From Streptomyces sp. NBC_01244 (GTDB taxonomy: Bacteria; Actinomycetota; Actinomycetes; Streptomycetales; Streptomycetaceae): 64,000 bases of DNA. This document shows positions 54,450 through 64,000 of this stretch, piece by piece. Numbering within the stretch: position 1 is the stretch's first letter; each line of letters opens with the position of its first letter. The notes beneath the pieces are model-generated. The model did not search any database, was not told the DNA's origin, and saw only the letters and a program-made list of their open reading frames with translations. Position numbers and translations under genes: made by a program. Location: positions 5,642,001 to 5,706,000 of the forward strand of contig NZ_CP108488.1 of the NCBI RefSeq assembly GCF_035987325.1, read 5' to 3'.

Positions 54450-57400
54450 GTGCTCGACGTCAACTTCTTCGACGAGCTGCGGATCGGCCTTGCCACCGCG
54501 GACGACATCCGAACCTGGTCCCACGGCGAGGTCAAGAAGCCGGAGACCATCAACTACCGCACCCTCAAGCCCGAGAAGGACGGACTCTTCTGCGAGAAGA
54601 TCTTCGGTCCGACCCGGGACTGGGAGTGCTACTGCGGTAAGTACAAGCGTGTCCGCTTCAAGGGCATCATCTGTGAGCGTTGTGGCGTCGAAGTCACGCG
54701 CGCCAAGGTGCGTCGCGAGCGGATGGGCCACATCGAGCTTGCCGCTCCCGTCACCCACATCTGGTACTTCAAGGGCGTCCCGTCGCGCCTCGGATACCTG
54801 CTGGACCTCGCGCCGAAGGACCTCGAAAAGGTCATCTACTTCGCCGCGTACATGATCACGTTCGTGGACGACGAGCGCCGCACCCGCGACCTCCCGTCCC
54901 TGGAGGCGCACGTCTCCGTCGAGCGCCAGCAGATCGAGAACCGTCGCGACTCGGACCTCGAAGGCCGTGCCAAGAAGCTCGAGACCGACCTGGCCGAGCT
55001 CGAGGCCGAGGGCGCCAAGGCCGACGTACGCCGCAAGGTGCGCGAAGGTGCCGAGCGCGAGATGAAGCAGCTCCGTGACCGCGCCCAGCGCGAGATCGAC
55101 CGCCTCGACGAGGTGTGGGCCCGCTTCAAGAACCTCAAGGTCCAGGACCTCGAGGGCGACGAGCTGCTCTACCGCGAGCTGCGCGACCGCTTCGGTACGT
55201 ACTTCGACGGCTGCATGGGCGCCGCGGCGCTCCAGAAGCGTCTGGAGTCCTTCGACCTCGACGAAGAGGCCGAGCGCCTCCGCGAGATCATCCGTACCGG
55301 CAAGGGCCAGAAGAAGACCCGTGCGCTCAAGCGCCTCAAGGTCGTCTCCGCGTTCCTGCAGACCAGCAACAAGCCCAAGGGCATGGTTCTGGACTGCGTG
55401 CCGGTGATCCCGCCGGACCTGCGTCCGATGGTGCAGCTGGACGGTGGCCGCTTCGCGACCTCCGACCTGAACGACCTGTACCGCCGCGTGATCAACCGCA
55501 ACAACCGTCTGAAGCGCCTCCTCGACCTCGGTGCTCCCGAGATCATCGTGAACAACGAGAAGCGCATGCTTCAGGAGGCCGTCGACGCCCTCTTCGACAA
55601 CGGCCGTCGTGGACGTCCGGTGACCGGTCCCGGCAACCGTCCCCTGAAGTCCCTCAGCGACATGCTGAAGGGCAAGCAGGGTCGATTCCGTCAGAACCTT
55701 CTCGGCAAGCGCGTGGACTACTCCGCGCGTTCCGTGATCGTCGTCGGTCCCCAGCTGAAGCTGCACCAGTGTGGTCTGCCCAAGGCCATGGCGCTGGAGC
55801 TCTTCAAGCCGTTCGTGATGAAGCGCCTGGTCGACCTGAACCACGCGCAGAACATCAAGTCGGCGAAGCGCATGGTCGAGCGCGGCCGCACGGTCGTCTA
55901 CGACGTGCTCGAAGAGGTCATCGCCGAGCACCCGGTTCTCCTGAACCGTGCGCCCACGCTGCACCGCCTCGGCATCCAGGCCTTCGAGCCCCAGCTGGTC
56001 GAAGGCAAGGCCATCCAGATCCACCCGCTCGTCTGCACCGCGTTCAACGCGGACTTCGATGGTGACCAGATGGCCGTGCACCTGCCGCTTTCGGCAGAGG
56101 CGCAGGCCGAGGCCCGCATCCTGATGCTGTCCTCGAACAACATCCTGAAGCCGGCAGACGGTCGTCCCGTCACCATGCCGACCCAGGACATGGTGCTGGG
56201 TCTGTTCTTCCTCACCACCGACGGCGAGCTCCGTGACGTCAAGGGCGAGGGCCGTGCGTTCGGCTCGACCGCCGAGGCGACCATGGCGTTCGACAACGGT
56301 GAGCTGGCTCTCCAGTCGGCCGTCGACATCCGCTTCCCGGTGGGCACCATCCCGCCGCGCGGCTGGGTGGCCCCGATCGCCGAAGAGGGCGAGCAGGAGT
56401 TCCAGCCGGGCGACAGCTTCCGTCTGAGGACGACCCTGGGTCGCGCGCTCTTCAACGAGCTGCTTCCCGAGGACTACCCGTTCGTCGACTACTCGGTGGG
56501 CAAGAAGCAGCTCTCCGAGATCGTCAACGACCTGGCGGAGCGCTACCCCAAGGTGATCGTGGCGGCGACGCTCGACAACCTGAAGGCGGCCGGCTTCCAC
56601 TGGGCGACCCGTTCGGGCGTCACCGTGGCCATCTCCGACGTCGTCGTGCCCGAGGCCAAGAAGGCCATCGTCAAGGGCTACGAGGAGCTGGACGAGAAGG
56701 TCCAGAAGCAGTACGAGCGCGGTCTGATCACCAAGGACGAGCGCACGCAGGAGCTCATCGCGATCTGGACCAAGGCGACCAACGAGGTTGCCGAGGCGAT
56801 GAACGCGAACTTCCCCAAGACGAACCCCATCTTCATGATGGTTGACTCGGGTGCCCGAGGAAACATGATGCAGATGCGACAGATCGCCGGTATGCGTGGT
56901 CTGGTGTCGAACGCGAAGAACGAGACCATCCCGCGTCCGATCAAGGCGTCCTTCCGTGAGGGCCTCACCGTTCTGGAGTACTTCATCTCCACGCACGGTG
57001 CCCGTAAGGGTCTGGCGGACACCGCCCTGCGTACCGCCGACTCGGGTTACCTCACCCGTCGTCTGGTGGACGTCTCGCAGGACGTCATCATCCGCGAGGA
57101 AGACTGCGGCACCGAGCGCGGCCTGAAGCTGAAGATCGCCGTTCGCGGCGAGGACGGCGTGCTGCGCAAGGCCGACGACGTCGAGACCTCGATCTACGCC
57201 CGCATGCTGGCCGAGGACGTCGTCATCGACGGCAAGGTCATCGCGCCGGCCAACGTCGACCTCGGTGACGTGCTCATCGACGCCCTGGTCGCCAACGGCG
57301 TCGAGGAGGTCAAGACCCGCTCGGTCCTGACCTGTGAGTCCGCGGTCGGCACCTGTGCCTTCTGCTACGGACGCTCGCTCGCCACCGGCAAGCTGGTCGA

Positions 57401-58349
57401 CATCGGTGAGGCGGTCGGCATCATCGCCGCCCAGTCCATCGGTGAGCCCGGTACCCAGCTGACGATGCGTACCTTCCACACCGGTGGTGTGGCCGGTGAC
57501 GACATCACGCAGGGTCTGCCGCGTGTCGTCGAGCTCTTCGAGGCCCGTACGCCGAAGGGTGTCGCCCCGATCTCCGAGGCCGCCGGCCGCGTGCGGATCG
57601 AGGAGACCGAGAAGACGAAGAAGATCGTCATCACGCCCGACGACGGCAGCGAGGAGACGGCCTTCCCGATCTCCAAGCGCGCCAAGGTCATCGTCGGCGA
57701 GGGCGACCACGTCGAGGTCGGCCAGAAGCTGACCATGGGTGCCACCAACCCGCACGACGTGCTGCGCATCCTCGGCCAGCGTGCGGTCCAGGTCCACCTG
57801 GTCGGCGAAGTCCAGAAGGTCTACAACTCGCAGGGCGTGTCGATCCACGACAAGCACATCGAGATCATCATCCGGCAGATGCTGCGCCGCGTGACGATCA
57901 TCGAGTCCGGCGACGCGGAGCTCCTGCCGGGCGAGCTGGTCGAGCGGTCGAAGTTCGAGACCGAGAACCGTCGTGTGGTCACCGAGGGCGGTCACCCCGC
58001 CTCCGGCCGTCCGCAGCTGATGGGTATCACCAAGGCCTCGCTCGCGACCGAGTCCTGGCTGTCGGCGGCGTCCTTCCAGGAGACGACCAGGGTTCTGACG
58101 GACGCGGCGATCAACGCCAAGTCCGACTCCCTGATCGGCCTCAAGGAGAACGTCATCATCGGTAAGCTCATCCCGGCCGGTACGGGCCTCGCCCGCTACC
58201 GCAACATCCGGGTCGAGCCGACCGAGGAAGCCAAGGCCGCGATGTACTCGGCCGTCGGCTACGACGACATCGACTACTCGCCCTTCGGCACCGGCTCCGG
58301 CCAGGCTGTCCCGCTGGAGGACTACGACTACGGCCCGTACAACGGCTGA
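54450..58349 (+). CDS. rpoC: RNA polymerase beta-prime subunit
   Basis: A 1299-residue subunit starting at a GTG ([20 protein letters not shown]) with AAAGAGGG upstream. The N-terminal zinc ribbon ([24 protein letters not shown]), the rudder/lid region ([20 protein letters not shown]), the magnesium-binding NADFDGD at about 533-539, the bridge helix region ([19 protein letters not shown]) and the second zinc site ([13 protein letters not shown]) are all present. Full length, no inteins or inserts. A strong terminator follows. Confidence 0.98.
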   Translation: MLDVNFFDELRIGLATADDIRTWSHGEVKKPETINYRTLKPEKDGLFCEKIFGPTRDWECYCGKYKRVRFKGIICERCGVEVTRAKVRRERMGHIELAAPVTHIWYFKGVPSRLGYLLDLAPKDLEKVIYFAAYMITFVDDERRTRDLPSLEAHVSVERQQIENRRDSDLEGRAKKLETDLAELEAEGAKADVRRKVREGAEREMKQLRDRAQREIDRLDEVWARFKNLKVQDLEGDELLYRELRDRFGTYFDGCMGAAALQKRLESFDLDEEAERLREIIRTGKGQKKTRALKRLKVVSAFLQTSNKPKGMVLDCVPVIPPDLRPMVQLDGGRFATSDLNDLYRRVINRNNRLKRLLDLGAPEIIVNNEKRMLQEAVDALFDNGRRGRPVTGPGNRPLKSLSDMLKGKQGRFRQNLLGKRVDYSARSVIVVGPQLKLHQCGLPKAMALELFKPFVMKRLVDLNHAQNIKSAKRMVERGRTVVYDVLEEVIAEHPVLLNRAPTLHRLGIQAFEPQLVEGKAIQIHPLVCTAFNADFDGDQMAVHLPLSAEAQAEARILMLSSNNILKPADGRPVTMPTQDMVLGLFFLTTDGELRDVKGEGRAFGSTAEATMAFDNGELALQSAVDIRFPVGTIPPRGWVAPIAEEGEQEFQPGDSFRLRTTLGRALFNELLPEDYPFVDYSVGKKQLSEIVNDLAERYPKVIVAATLDNLKAAGFHWATRSGVTVAISDVVVPEAKKAIVKGYEELDEKVQKQYERGLITKDERTQELIAIWTKATNEVAEAMNANFPKTNPIFMMVDSGARGNMMQMRQIAGMRGLVSNAKNETIPRPIKASFREGLTVLEYFISTHGARKGLADTALRTADSGYLTRRLVDVSQDVIIREEDCGTERGLKLKIAVRGEDGVLRKADDVETSIYARMLAEDVVIDGKVIAPANVDLGDVLIDALVANGVEEVKTRSVLTCESAVGTCAFCYGRSLATGKLVDIGEAVGIIAAQSIGEPGTQLTMRTFHTGGVAGDDITQGLPRVVELFEARTPKGVAPISEAAGRVRIEETEKTKKIVITPDDGSEETAFPISKRAKVIVGEGDHVEVGQKLTMGATNPHDVLRILGQRAVQVHLVGEVQKVYNSQGVSIHDKHIEIIIRQMLRRVTIIESGDAELLPGELVERSKFETENRRVVTEGGHPASGRPQLMGITKASLATESWLSAASFQETTRVLTDAAINAKSDSLIGLKENVIIGKLIPAGTGLARYRNIRVEPTEEAKAAMYSAVGYDDIDYSPFGTGSGQAVPLEDYDYGPYNG

Positions 58350-58372
58350 GGTCGCTAAGCAGTAGGCAGTAC

Positions 58373-58418
58373 GAAGAAGCCCCCCGCCGCTCCGAGAGGA
58401 GAGGCGGGGGGCTTCTTC
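58373..58418. terminator. Bidirectional terminator after rpoC
   Basis: A perfect 16-bp stem (GAAGAAGCCCCCCGCC with GGCGGGGGGCTTCTTC) with a 14-nt loop lies between convergent rpoC and the YfhO-like gene. Confidence 0.92.
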
Positions 58419-58442
58419 GCGTCCTGGACGGCCCGGCGGGGA

Positions 58443-60917
58443 TCAGGCCCCCGTGCGGCGGCGGCGCAGGCCCGCCACGGTGACCGAGGCCAGGGCCAGG
58501 AGGCCGAGGGCGGCCCCGGCCAGACCGGGGGTCAGGCCCTTGGGGGTGAAGGTGCAGGAGACCTTGTCCGTGCCCTGCGGGATGTCCAGGGAGACCAGGC
58601 CGTGGAAGCTCTTCGCCGGGGCCGAGCACTGCCAGCCGGGGACGGCGGTCATCGCGAAGACGGCGGTGCCGGAGGCCTCCCTCGGGAGGGTGGCCTCGAT
58701 GGTGTGGCCGCCCGCGCGGACCCGGGTGGCGCCCGTGGCCGTGAGGCGGCCGACCCTCGTGGCGAGTGCGGCCCGGTCCAGGCAGCCGACGGGGTGCGCT
58801 CCGGCGGTGCCGCCCCGGGTACGGGTCCGCACCGTGACGTCGACCCGGCCCGAGGCGGGTACCTCGCCCAGGCGCAGGACCCCGGCCATCCGGTCCTGCA
58901 GGGGCCTCTCGGCGCCGCCGAAGGAGAGGGTGCCGTACAGCAGGGGCGAGTACCAGAAGGCTTCGGAGCCGGGGGTGCACCGGGCGGTGTACCGCTGCTT
59001 CGCGGCGCTGCCGCCGCGGGCGACGGGCGGGACCTGGTAGACGGTGGCGCCGAGCACCTGCTCCTGGTGGGCGTAGACGCCGGCCGGGGGGTTGGGGGAG
59101 GTGTACGGGGCGCTGCGGACGGTGACCAGCGGCGGGGCGGGGAAGGTGCGGGCCGTCCAGCTGTTCTTCTCCGGGCCGGGTTCGGCGCGTGCGCCGATCG
59201 AGAAGATCGCGTCCAGGACGGGATTGTCGGCGCCGAAGAGGGTGCGGCCGTCGTTCTTGTGGCCGTAGCCGAGGGGTTCGAGGGCCTTGTAGGTGGCCTC
59301 GGGGAGGTAGCTGCTGTAGTACTGCGGGCCCTGCGCCCGGAGCGCGAGCCCGTCGTTGTACGAGGTCTGCGGGCCGCCCGAGTCGGTGCGGTACGCGGGC
59401 CAGCCGTCGACGGAACGGACGGCGTCGAAGTGGTTCGTGATCGACGGGCCGGAGGTGGCGATCGGCTTCGCCCAGCGCTCGCGGGCGCGGCGGGCGTCCG
59501 CGTTGGCCGCGGCGGCGGTGGATTCGGCGAAGACGACGCCGACCATGAGGACCGCGGCCACGGGGGCCAGGAGGCGGTGCTTGTCGCCCAGCGCCAGCAG
59601 GACCAGCGCGAGGAGCGACACCGCGCCGCCGCCCAGGACGGCCGGCCAGGTGGTCCCGCCGAAGTCGTCGGTGTGGCGCAGCGCGAAGGTGGCGGCGACC
59701 AGCAGGGCTGCCGTCAGCGCCAGGTGCCGCGGGCGCGGCCGGCCGGCCAGCGACAGCCAGGCGATGACCACCACCATGCCGCTGAACACGAAGGTCTCGC
59801 GGTACGGGTTGCCGTTCGGCACCGCGAGCCCGTGCCACACGTACTGGGTGGGCGGGAACTGGAACGAGAGGACGACGAGCAGGGCCGCCCCCGTCCATGC
59901 CAGGCGGGTCCTGCGCGCGATCCCCGTGTTGAGGAGGTAGGACCCGGCCAGGATCAGGCCGAGCGAGGCCACGTACAGCCGGGGCCGGCCGCCCCACAGG
60001 TGGGTGCCGGGGAGCATGCCCGTCAGGAAGGCCTCGATCCGGACGGGATCGAAGGCGGCCGCCCCGGTGGGCTGGGCGGCTCCGCTGGCGAGGAACGCGG
60101 GCAGCAGCAGGGGGAGCGTGAGCAGGATGCCCGTCGTGGCGGCCGTCCCGGCCCGCCAGACGGCGCGCAGCCGCTGGGCGCCGGTCAGCTCGAGGACGAC
60201 GAGGCGGACGGCGAGCAGCACGCAGGCGGCCATCGTCGCCATCATCGCGGTGTAGAAGTTCCCGAACCAGGCGAGCGCGACCAGCAGGGCCACGCCGGGC
60301 CAGCGCCGGTCCTCCAGGCACCACTCGACGGCGATGCCCAGGAGCGGGAGCGCGACCAGGCCCCACAGCCACATGGGGATGTACGAGGCGTCGCTGAGAG
60401 CCCAGCCGCACAGCCCGTAGACGGCTCCGAGGACGCCCCGCTGCCACCAGGGGCCCGGGTGGAGCTTGCCGAGGTAGACGGCCATCAGGGCGGCGGCGGT
60501 GCCCATCGTGACCGGGGTGATCGCGAAGACGGCGAGGTCCACGTGGGCGCGGGGGACGAGGACGGCCAGCCACGAGAAGGGGGTGCCGAGGTAGGTGTGG
60601 TAGTCGGACAGGAACTGCTGGCCGAAGCCGCCGTGCCAGGTGAAGAGCAGGTCGCCGGCGGCCCGGCCGTGCACCAGGTCCCACAGGGCCCGGTGGAAGG
60701 GGACGTACTGGTTGGCCTGGTCGTTGACGGCCCGGCCGGTGTCGCCGAAGGGGAAGGTGCCCCGGGCCGCCCAGGACGCGCAGAAGGCGCCCGAGGCCAT
60801 GAGGAACGCGAGGAGCGGGCCGTGGAAGGGGGTGGCCCGGCGCGGTGCGGGCCGGGGCCGGTCCTGACCGGGGGGCGGGCTGCTCTGCGTCGCGGGCTCG
60901 ACGGCCAAGATCCCCAA
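58443..60917 (-). CDS. YfhO-like polytopic membrane protein
   Basis: An 824-residue protein. I choose the TTG at 60917 because AGGGAG lies 7 nt upstream; an open frame extends to 61334 but reads as Arg/Pro-rich non-protein sequence. At least a dozen helices are visible. The early NDQANQYVPFHRALWDLVHG and GGFGQQFLSDYHTYLGTPFSWLAV match the YfhO family, related to GT-C glycosyltransferases. A large extracytoplasmic domain (about 450-790) precedes the last helix and RRRRTGA end. In Gram-positive bacteria YfhO glycosylates wall polymers or lipids; the substrate here is unknown. Confidence 0.85.
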   Translation of the reverse strand: MGILAVEPATQSSPPPGQDRPRPAPRRATPFHGPLLAFLMASGAFCASWAARGTFPFGDTGRAVNDQANQYVPFHRALWDLVHGRAAGDLLFTWHGGFGQQFLSDYHTYLGTPFSWLAVLVPRAHVDLAVFAITPVTMGTAAALMAVYLGKLHPGPWWQRGVLGAVYGLCGWALSDASYIPMWLWGLVALPLLGIAVEWCLEDRRWPGVALLVALAWFGNFYTAMMATMAACVLLAVRLVVLELTGAQRLRAVWRAGTAATTGILLTLPLLLPAFLASGAAQPTGAAAFDPVRIEAFLTGMLPGTHLWGGRPRLYVASLGLILAGSYLLNTGIARRTRLAWTGAALLVVLSFQFPPTQYVWHGLAVPNGNPYRETFVFSGMVVVIAWLSLAGRPRPRHLALTAALLVAATFALRHTDDFGGTTWPAVLGGGAVSLLALVLLALGDKHRLLAPVAAVLMVGVVFAESTAAAANADARRARERWAKPIATSGPSITNHFDAVRSVDGWPAYRTDSGGPQTSYNDGLALRAQGPQYYSSYLPEATYKALEPLGYGHKNDGRTLFGADNPVLDAIFSIGARAEPGPEKNSWTARTFPAPPLVTVRSAPYTSPNPPAGVYAHQEQVLGATVYQVPPVARGGSAAKQRYTARCTPGSEAFWYSPLLYGTLSFGGAERPLQDRMAGVLRLGEVPASGRVDVTVRTRTRGGTAGAHPVGCLDRAALATRVGRLTATGATRVRAGGHTIEATLPREASGTAVFAMTAVPGWQCSAPAKSFHGLVSLDIPQGTDKVSCTFTPKGLTPGLAGAALGLLALASVTVAGLRRRRTGA

Positions 60918-61340
60918 GGGTCTGCTCCCTGCTGGTCGGCTGTCCGACCGGTGGCACACACGGCTGGTCTGTCCGGCTCGGACCAGGAGGGCCGCGCTCC
61001 GGCGCCCCGGGCGAATCCGGCCACCATGGTGGCCTGCGGCAGCTCCGGTTCCACGGCGGCGCACGGCGGGTCGGGCGGGTGCGGGGCCGGGCGCGTCGGC
61101 CCCGGCGGGCGGCCGGACGGCTCCCGGCGGGGTGGTCCGGACGCGTGTGCGCAGGGTGCGCTCGCCGGCTCCGGACCCGGGGGTTCCCCCTTTCGGTGGA
61201 GCGCGGGGGTCTCGGGTTGTCAGCCGGAGCGTGGGCCCCGCGCGGCGCCGGCCGCGGCGGCACGCACGGCGGCGGGCGTGCGCAAGGAGCTCGGGGAATC
61301 TCGGTGGCAGGGCGGCCGGGCGGCCGGGGATCATGCGGTC
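60918..61340. other. Divergent intergenic region, no gene seen
   Basis: This 423-bp stretch separates the YfhO-like gene from the ankyrin gene, and both promoters should lie here. A small hairpin (GGTCGG-CTGT-CCGACC at 60934-60949) lies in the likely YfhO leader. I see no convincing -35/-10 pair and no reading frame with a start signal. Confidence 0.5.
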
Positions 61341-61973
61341 ATGGACCTACCGAACCAGCTGGCCAGGGCCGCGGAAGACGGCGATGCGCAGACAGTGACC
61401 CGGCTGCTCGCGGAGGGGGCCGAGGCGGACGCCCCGAACGTGCGCCGGTGTACCCCGCTGGAGCTCGCGGTGAGCGCGGGGCGGCCCGAGACCGTCCGGC
61501 TGCTCCTTGCCGCGGGGGCGGATCCGGGCGGGCCGGCGGGTGAGTACGGCGAGCTGACGCCCATGCTCCTGGCGGCGATGGGCCCGGACCTCGAGGTGGT
61601 CAGGGCCCTGCTCGACGCCGGGGCTCCCGTGGGCCCCCAGGGCAAGATGGAGCTGGTCCCGTTGCCGGTGGCGGCCACCAGCGGGGACGAGGGCCACCCG
61701 CACATCGTGGCGCTGTTCCTCGACCGCGGTCAGGACATCGACGTGGTGATGAAGGGCCATACGGCCCTGGAGCTCGCGGTCGACCAGGGGAGGCCGCGGA
61801 TGGCGCGCTGGCTGCTCGGCCGCGGTGCGAAGACGACGGAGCACGCCCTGAGCGTGGCTTACCACCGGGCACGGCGCTCGCCCGAGGAGGAGGCGCTGTA
61901 CAAGCCGCTCTTCCTGGCCCTGTACGCCGCGCGGCCCGGGGAGAAGGGCAAGGAAGGGGGCGATGGGCCCTAG
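61341..61973 (+). CDS. Ankyrin repeat protein
   Basis: A 210-residue soluble protein from the ATG of [32 protein letters not shown]. About five ankyrin units can be read: [54 protein letters not shown], then a less regular unit ending [19 protein letters not shown], and [24 protein letters not shown]. There is no enzymatic domain and no signal peptide. It is probably a protein-interaction module; the partner is unknown. It lies between rpoC and rpsL, as small non-ribosomal genes do in several Streptomyces. Confidence 0.9.
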   Translation: MDLPNQLARAAEDGDAQTVTRLLAEGAEADAPNVRRCTPLELAVSAGRPETVRLLLAAGADPGGPAGEYGELTPMLLAAMGPDLEVVRALLDAGAPVGPQGKMELVPLPVAATSGDEGHPHIVALFLDRGQDIDVVMKGHTALELAVDQGRPRMARWLLGRGAKTTEHALSVAYHRARRSPEEEALYKPLFLALYAARPGEKGKEGGDGP

Positions 61974-62034
61974 CACATGTGCACCACGGCCGCACGTCGC
62001 AGGGCCCGCATCCGGGCTTCGGCCTTGTGGCGAC

Positions 62035-62079
62035 TGGCCAAAGGGCCCTTCGGGCTCCCTGGCCCGGGGCTTTTGTTTT
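62035..62079 (+). terminator. Terminator before the str operon
   Basis: A stem from GGCCAAAGGGCCC with GGGCTCCCTGGCC (two mismatches, one wobble, 3-nt loop) is followed by CGGGGCTTTTGTTTT. It ends the ankyrin gene message just before the rpsL promoter, and its T run overlaps the -35 box. Confidence 0.6.
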
Positions 62080-62106
62080 GACCGGAGTGGATGCGGTAGG
62101 TACGCT
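62078..62106 (+). promoter_or_regulatory. Promoter of the rpsL-rpsG-fusA operon
   Basis: A -35 TTGACC (62078-62083), a 17-bp spacer and a -10 TACGCT (62101-62106). The start point near 62113 gives a leader of about 186 nt with a small CCACGC-TT-GCGTGG hairpin at 62195-62208. The rest of the 325-bp gap has no gene. Confidence 0.8.
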
Positions 62107-62298
62107 CAGACCTTGTGCCTGGGGTGTGCCTGGGCTCCTGTGCGTGTCCATCAACCGCACCTGAGCCGTATCAGCCACCGCGATTCATGCGTTTCCACGC
62201 TTGCGTGGAGGTCCGCCGGATCCGACACACCCGACCGCGTGGGTCGGCAAATGTTCCAGGTTAGCTTCACTACACGGCACACAGAAACCGGAGAAGTA

Positions 62299-62670
62299 GT
62301 GCCTACGATCCAGCAGCTGGTCCGTAAGGGCCGGCAGGACAAGGTCGAGAAGACAAAGACCCCCGCGCTTGAGGCTTCGCCCCAGCGTCGCGGCGTCTGC
62401 ACGCGAGTGTTCACGACCACCCCGAAGAAGCCGAACTCGGCGCTGCGTAAGGTCGCGCGTGTGCGTCTGACCTCTGGCATCGAGGTCACCGCTTACATTC
62501 CGGGTGAGGGACACAACCTGCAGGAGCACTCGATCGTGCTCGTGCGTGGTGGCCGTGTGAAGGACCTGCCGGGTGTTCGTTACAAGATCATCCGCGGTGC
62601 GCTTGACACCCAGGCTGTCAAGAACCGCAAGCAGGCCCGCAGCCGCTACGGCGCCAAGAAGGAGAAGTAA
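62299..62670 (+). CDS. rpsL: 30S ribosomal protein S12
   Basis: A 123-residue protein starting at a GTG ([20 protein letters not shown]) with GGAGAAG upstream; a longer open frame before it has no resemblance to S12. The streptomycin-relevant Lys residues are wild type in [21 protein letters not shown] and [15 protein letters not shown]12 checks codon-anticodon fit in the decoding centre. It is followed by rpsG after 3 nt. Confidence 0.98.
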   Translation: MPTIQQLVRKGRQDKVEKTKTPALEASPQRRGVCTRVFTTTPKKPNSALRKVARVRLTSGIEVTAYIPGEGHNLQEHSIVLVRGGRVKDLPGVRYKIIRGALDTQAVKNRKQARSRYGAKKEK

Positions 62671-62673
62671 AAA

Positions 62674-63144
62674 ATGCCTCGTAAGGGCCCCGCCCCGAAG
62701 CGCCCGGTCATCATCGACCCGGTCTACGCATCTCCTCTGGTGACGTCGCTCATCAACAAGATCCTCCTGAACGGCAAGCGCTCCACCGCCGAGCGCATCG
62801 TTTACGGCGCCATGGAAGGCCTCCGCGAGAAGACCGGCAACGACCCGGTCATCACGCTGAAGCGCGCGCTGGAGAACGTCAAGCCGTCGCTCGAGGTCAA
62901 GTCCCGCCGCGTCGGTGGCGCCACCTACCAGGTGCCGATCGAGGTCAAGCCGGGTCGTCAGTCGACCCTCGCGCTGCGCTGGCTCGTGGGTTACTCCCGC
63001 GCCCGCCGCGAGAAGACGATGACCGAGCGCCTCATGAACGAGCTGCTGGACGCCTCCAACGGTCTTGGCGCTGCCGTCAAGAAGCGCGAGGACACGCACA
63101 AGATGGCCGAGTCCAACAAGGCCTTCGCGCACTACCGCTGGTAG
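62674..63144 (+). CDS. rpsG: 30S ribosomal protein S7
   Basis: A 156-residue protein ([49 protein letters not shown]) at the family length. It carries the 16S-binding segment [25 protein letters not shown] and the C-terminal [43 protein letters not shown]7 nucleates assembly of the 30S head. It lies 3 nt after rpsL and 39 nt before fusA. Confidence 0.98.
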   Translation: MPRKGPAPKRPVIIDPVYASPLVTSLINKILLNGKRSTAERIVYGAMEGLREKTGNDPVITLKRALENVKPSLEVKSRRVGGATYQVPIEVKPGRQSTLALRWLVGYSRARREKTMTERLMNELLDASNGLGAAVKKREDTHKMAESNKAFAHYRW

Positions 63145-63183
63145 TCCCAACCCACATCGAGACCGAGAGAAGACTGAGCCGAT

Positions 63184-64000
<817 letters not shown>

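Noticed and set aside
58602..61340. Long plus-strand open frame running into the ankyrin gene
   Set aside because: Only the part after the ATG at 61341 has ankyrin repeats; the rest is the shadow of the YfhO-like gene on the other strand.
44850..62100. 13-base match TGGATGCGGTAGG before tRNA-Trp (near 44848) and inside the rpsL promoter spacer (near 62088)
   Set aside because: Exact 13-base matches are expected many times by chance in 64 kb of GC-rich DNA, and the -35 sequences around the two sites do not correspond.

Overview
This is a high-GC actinobacterial chromosome segment, almost certainly Streptomyces. The evidence is the strong G/C third-position bias, frequent GTG and TTG starts, GTGA/ATGA stop-start overlaps, and a gene order matching my memory of the Streptomyces core region from the second nuo cluster to the str operon. 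That comparison is from memory, not from a search. I count about 55 protein genes, four tRNAs, one insertion sequence, one frameshifted gene, and many hairpin terminators and repeats.

Layout. Positions 1-5500 hold the end of a polyprenyl synthetase gene, a LolA-like exported protein, a small toxin-antitoxin-like pair (ribbon-helix-helix plus a degenerate Doc-like protein), a secreted M28 aminopeptidase, a small hypothetical and RarD. From 5650 to 13470 five genes lie on the minus strand: two paralogous sensor kinases, one NarL-type regulator, and korAB for 2-oxoglutarate:ferredoxin oxidoreductase. Divergent from them (13627-23977) is a tightly coupled ten-gene complex I operon, nuoABCHIJKLMN. 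It lacks nuoD and the NADH-input module nuoEFG, and its NuoC has a tail of about 330 residues. Next come htpX-yccF, a GT2 glycosyltransferase, a frameshifted SUKH-like gene, an APC permease, a SulP transporter and a YajQ family gene.

A tRNA-Tyr gene (30912), the tRNA type used by the SLP1 integrative element, is followed by a DUF3574 gene and an intact IS701-family element (31672-33113). The element has CTAG target duplications and sits at the stop codon of an NAD(P)-binding protein gene. A degenerate amidohydrolase gene and a repeat-rich gap lead to tRNA-Thr, tRNA-Met and rpmG, then two MaoC-type dehydratases (HadAB-like), a TetR regulator with its MFS pump, murB, an adenosine deaminase family gene, aspC and tRNA-Trp.

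From 45054 to the right edge lies the information-processing core: secE-nusG-rplK-rplA, a lipoprotein gene, rplJ-rplL with a leader, rpoB-rpoC, a YfhO-like membrane protein, an ankyrin protein, then rpsL-rpsG-fusA (fusA cut by the window edge). Good housekeeping-type promoters are visible before rplJ, rpoB and rpsL.

The least explained material is: the NuoD/E/F/G-less complex I beside a ferredoxin-reducing enzyme and a two-kinase system whose kinase genes share an 18-bp upstream motif; a dispersed palindromic element present three times, once with a 42-bp minisatellite in its loop; the Doc-like protein without catalytic residues behind a perfect palindromic operator; and a classic -1 slippery heptamer at the end of the IS transposase frame.
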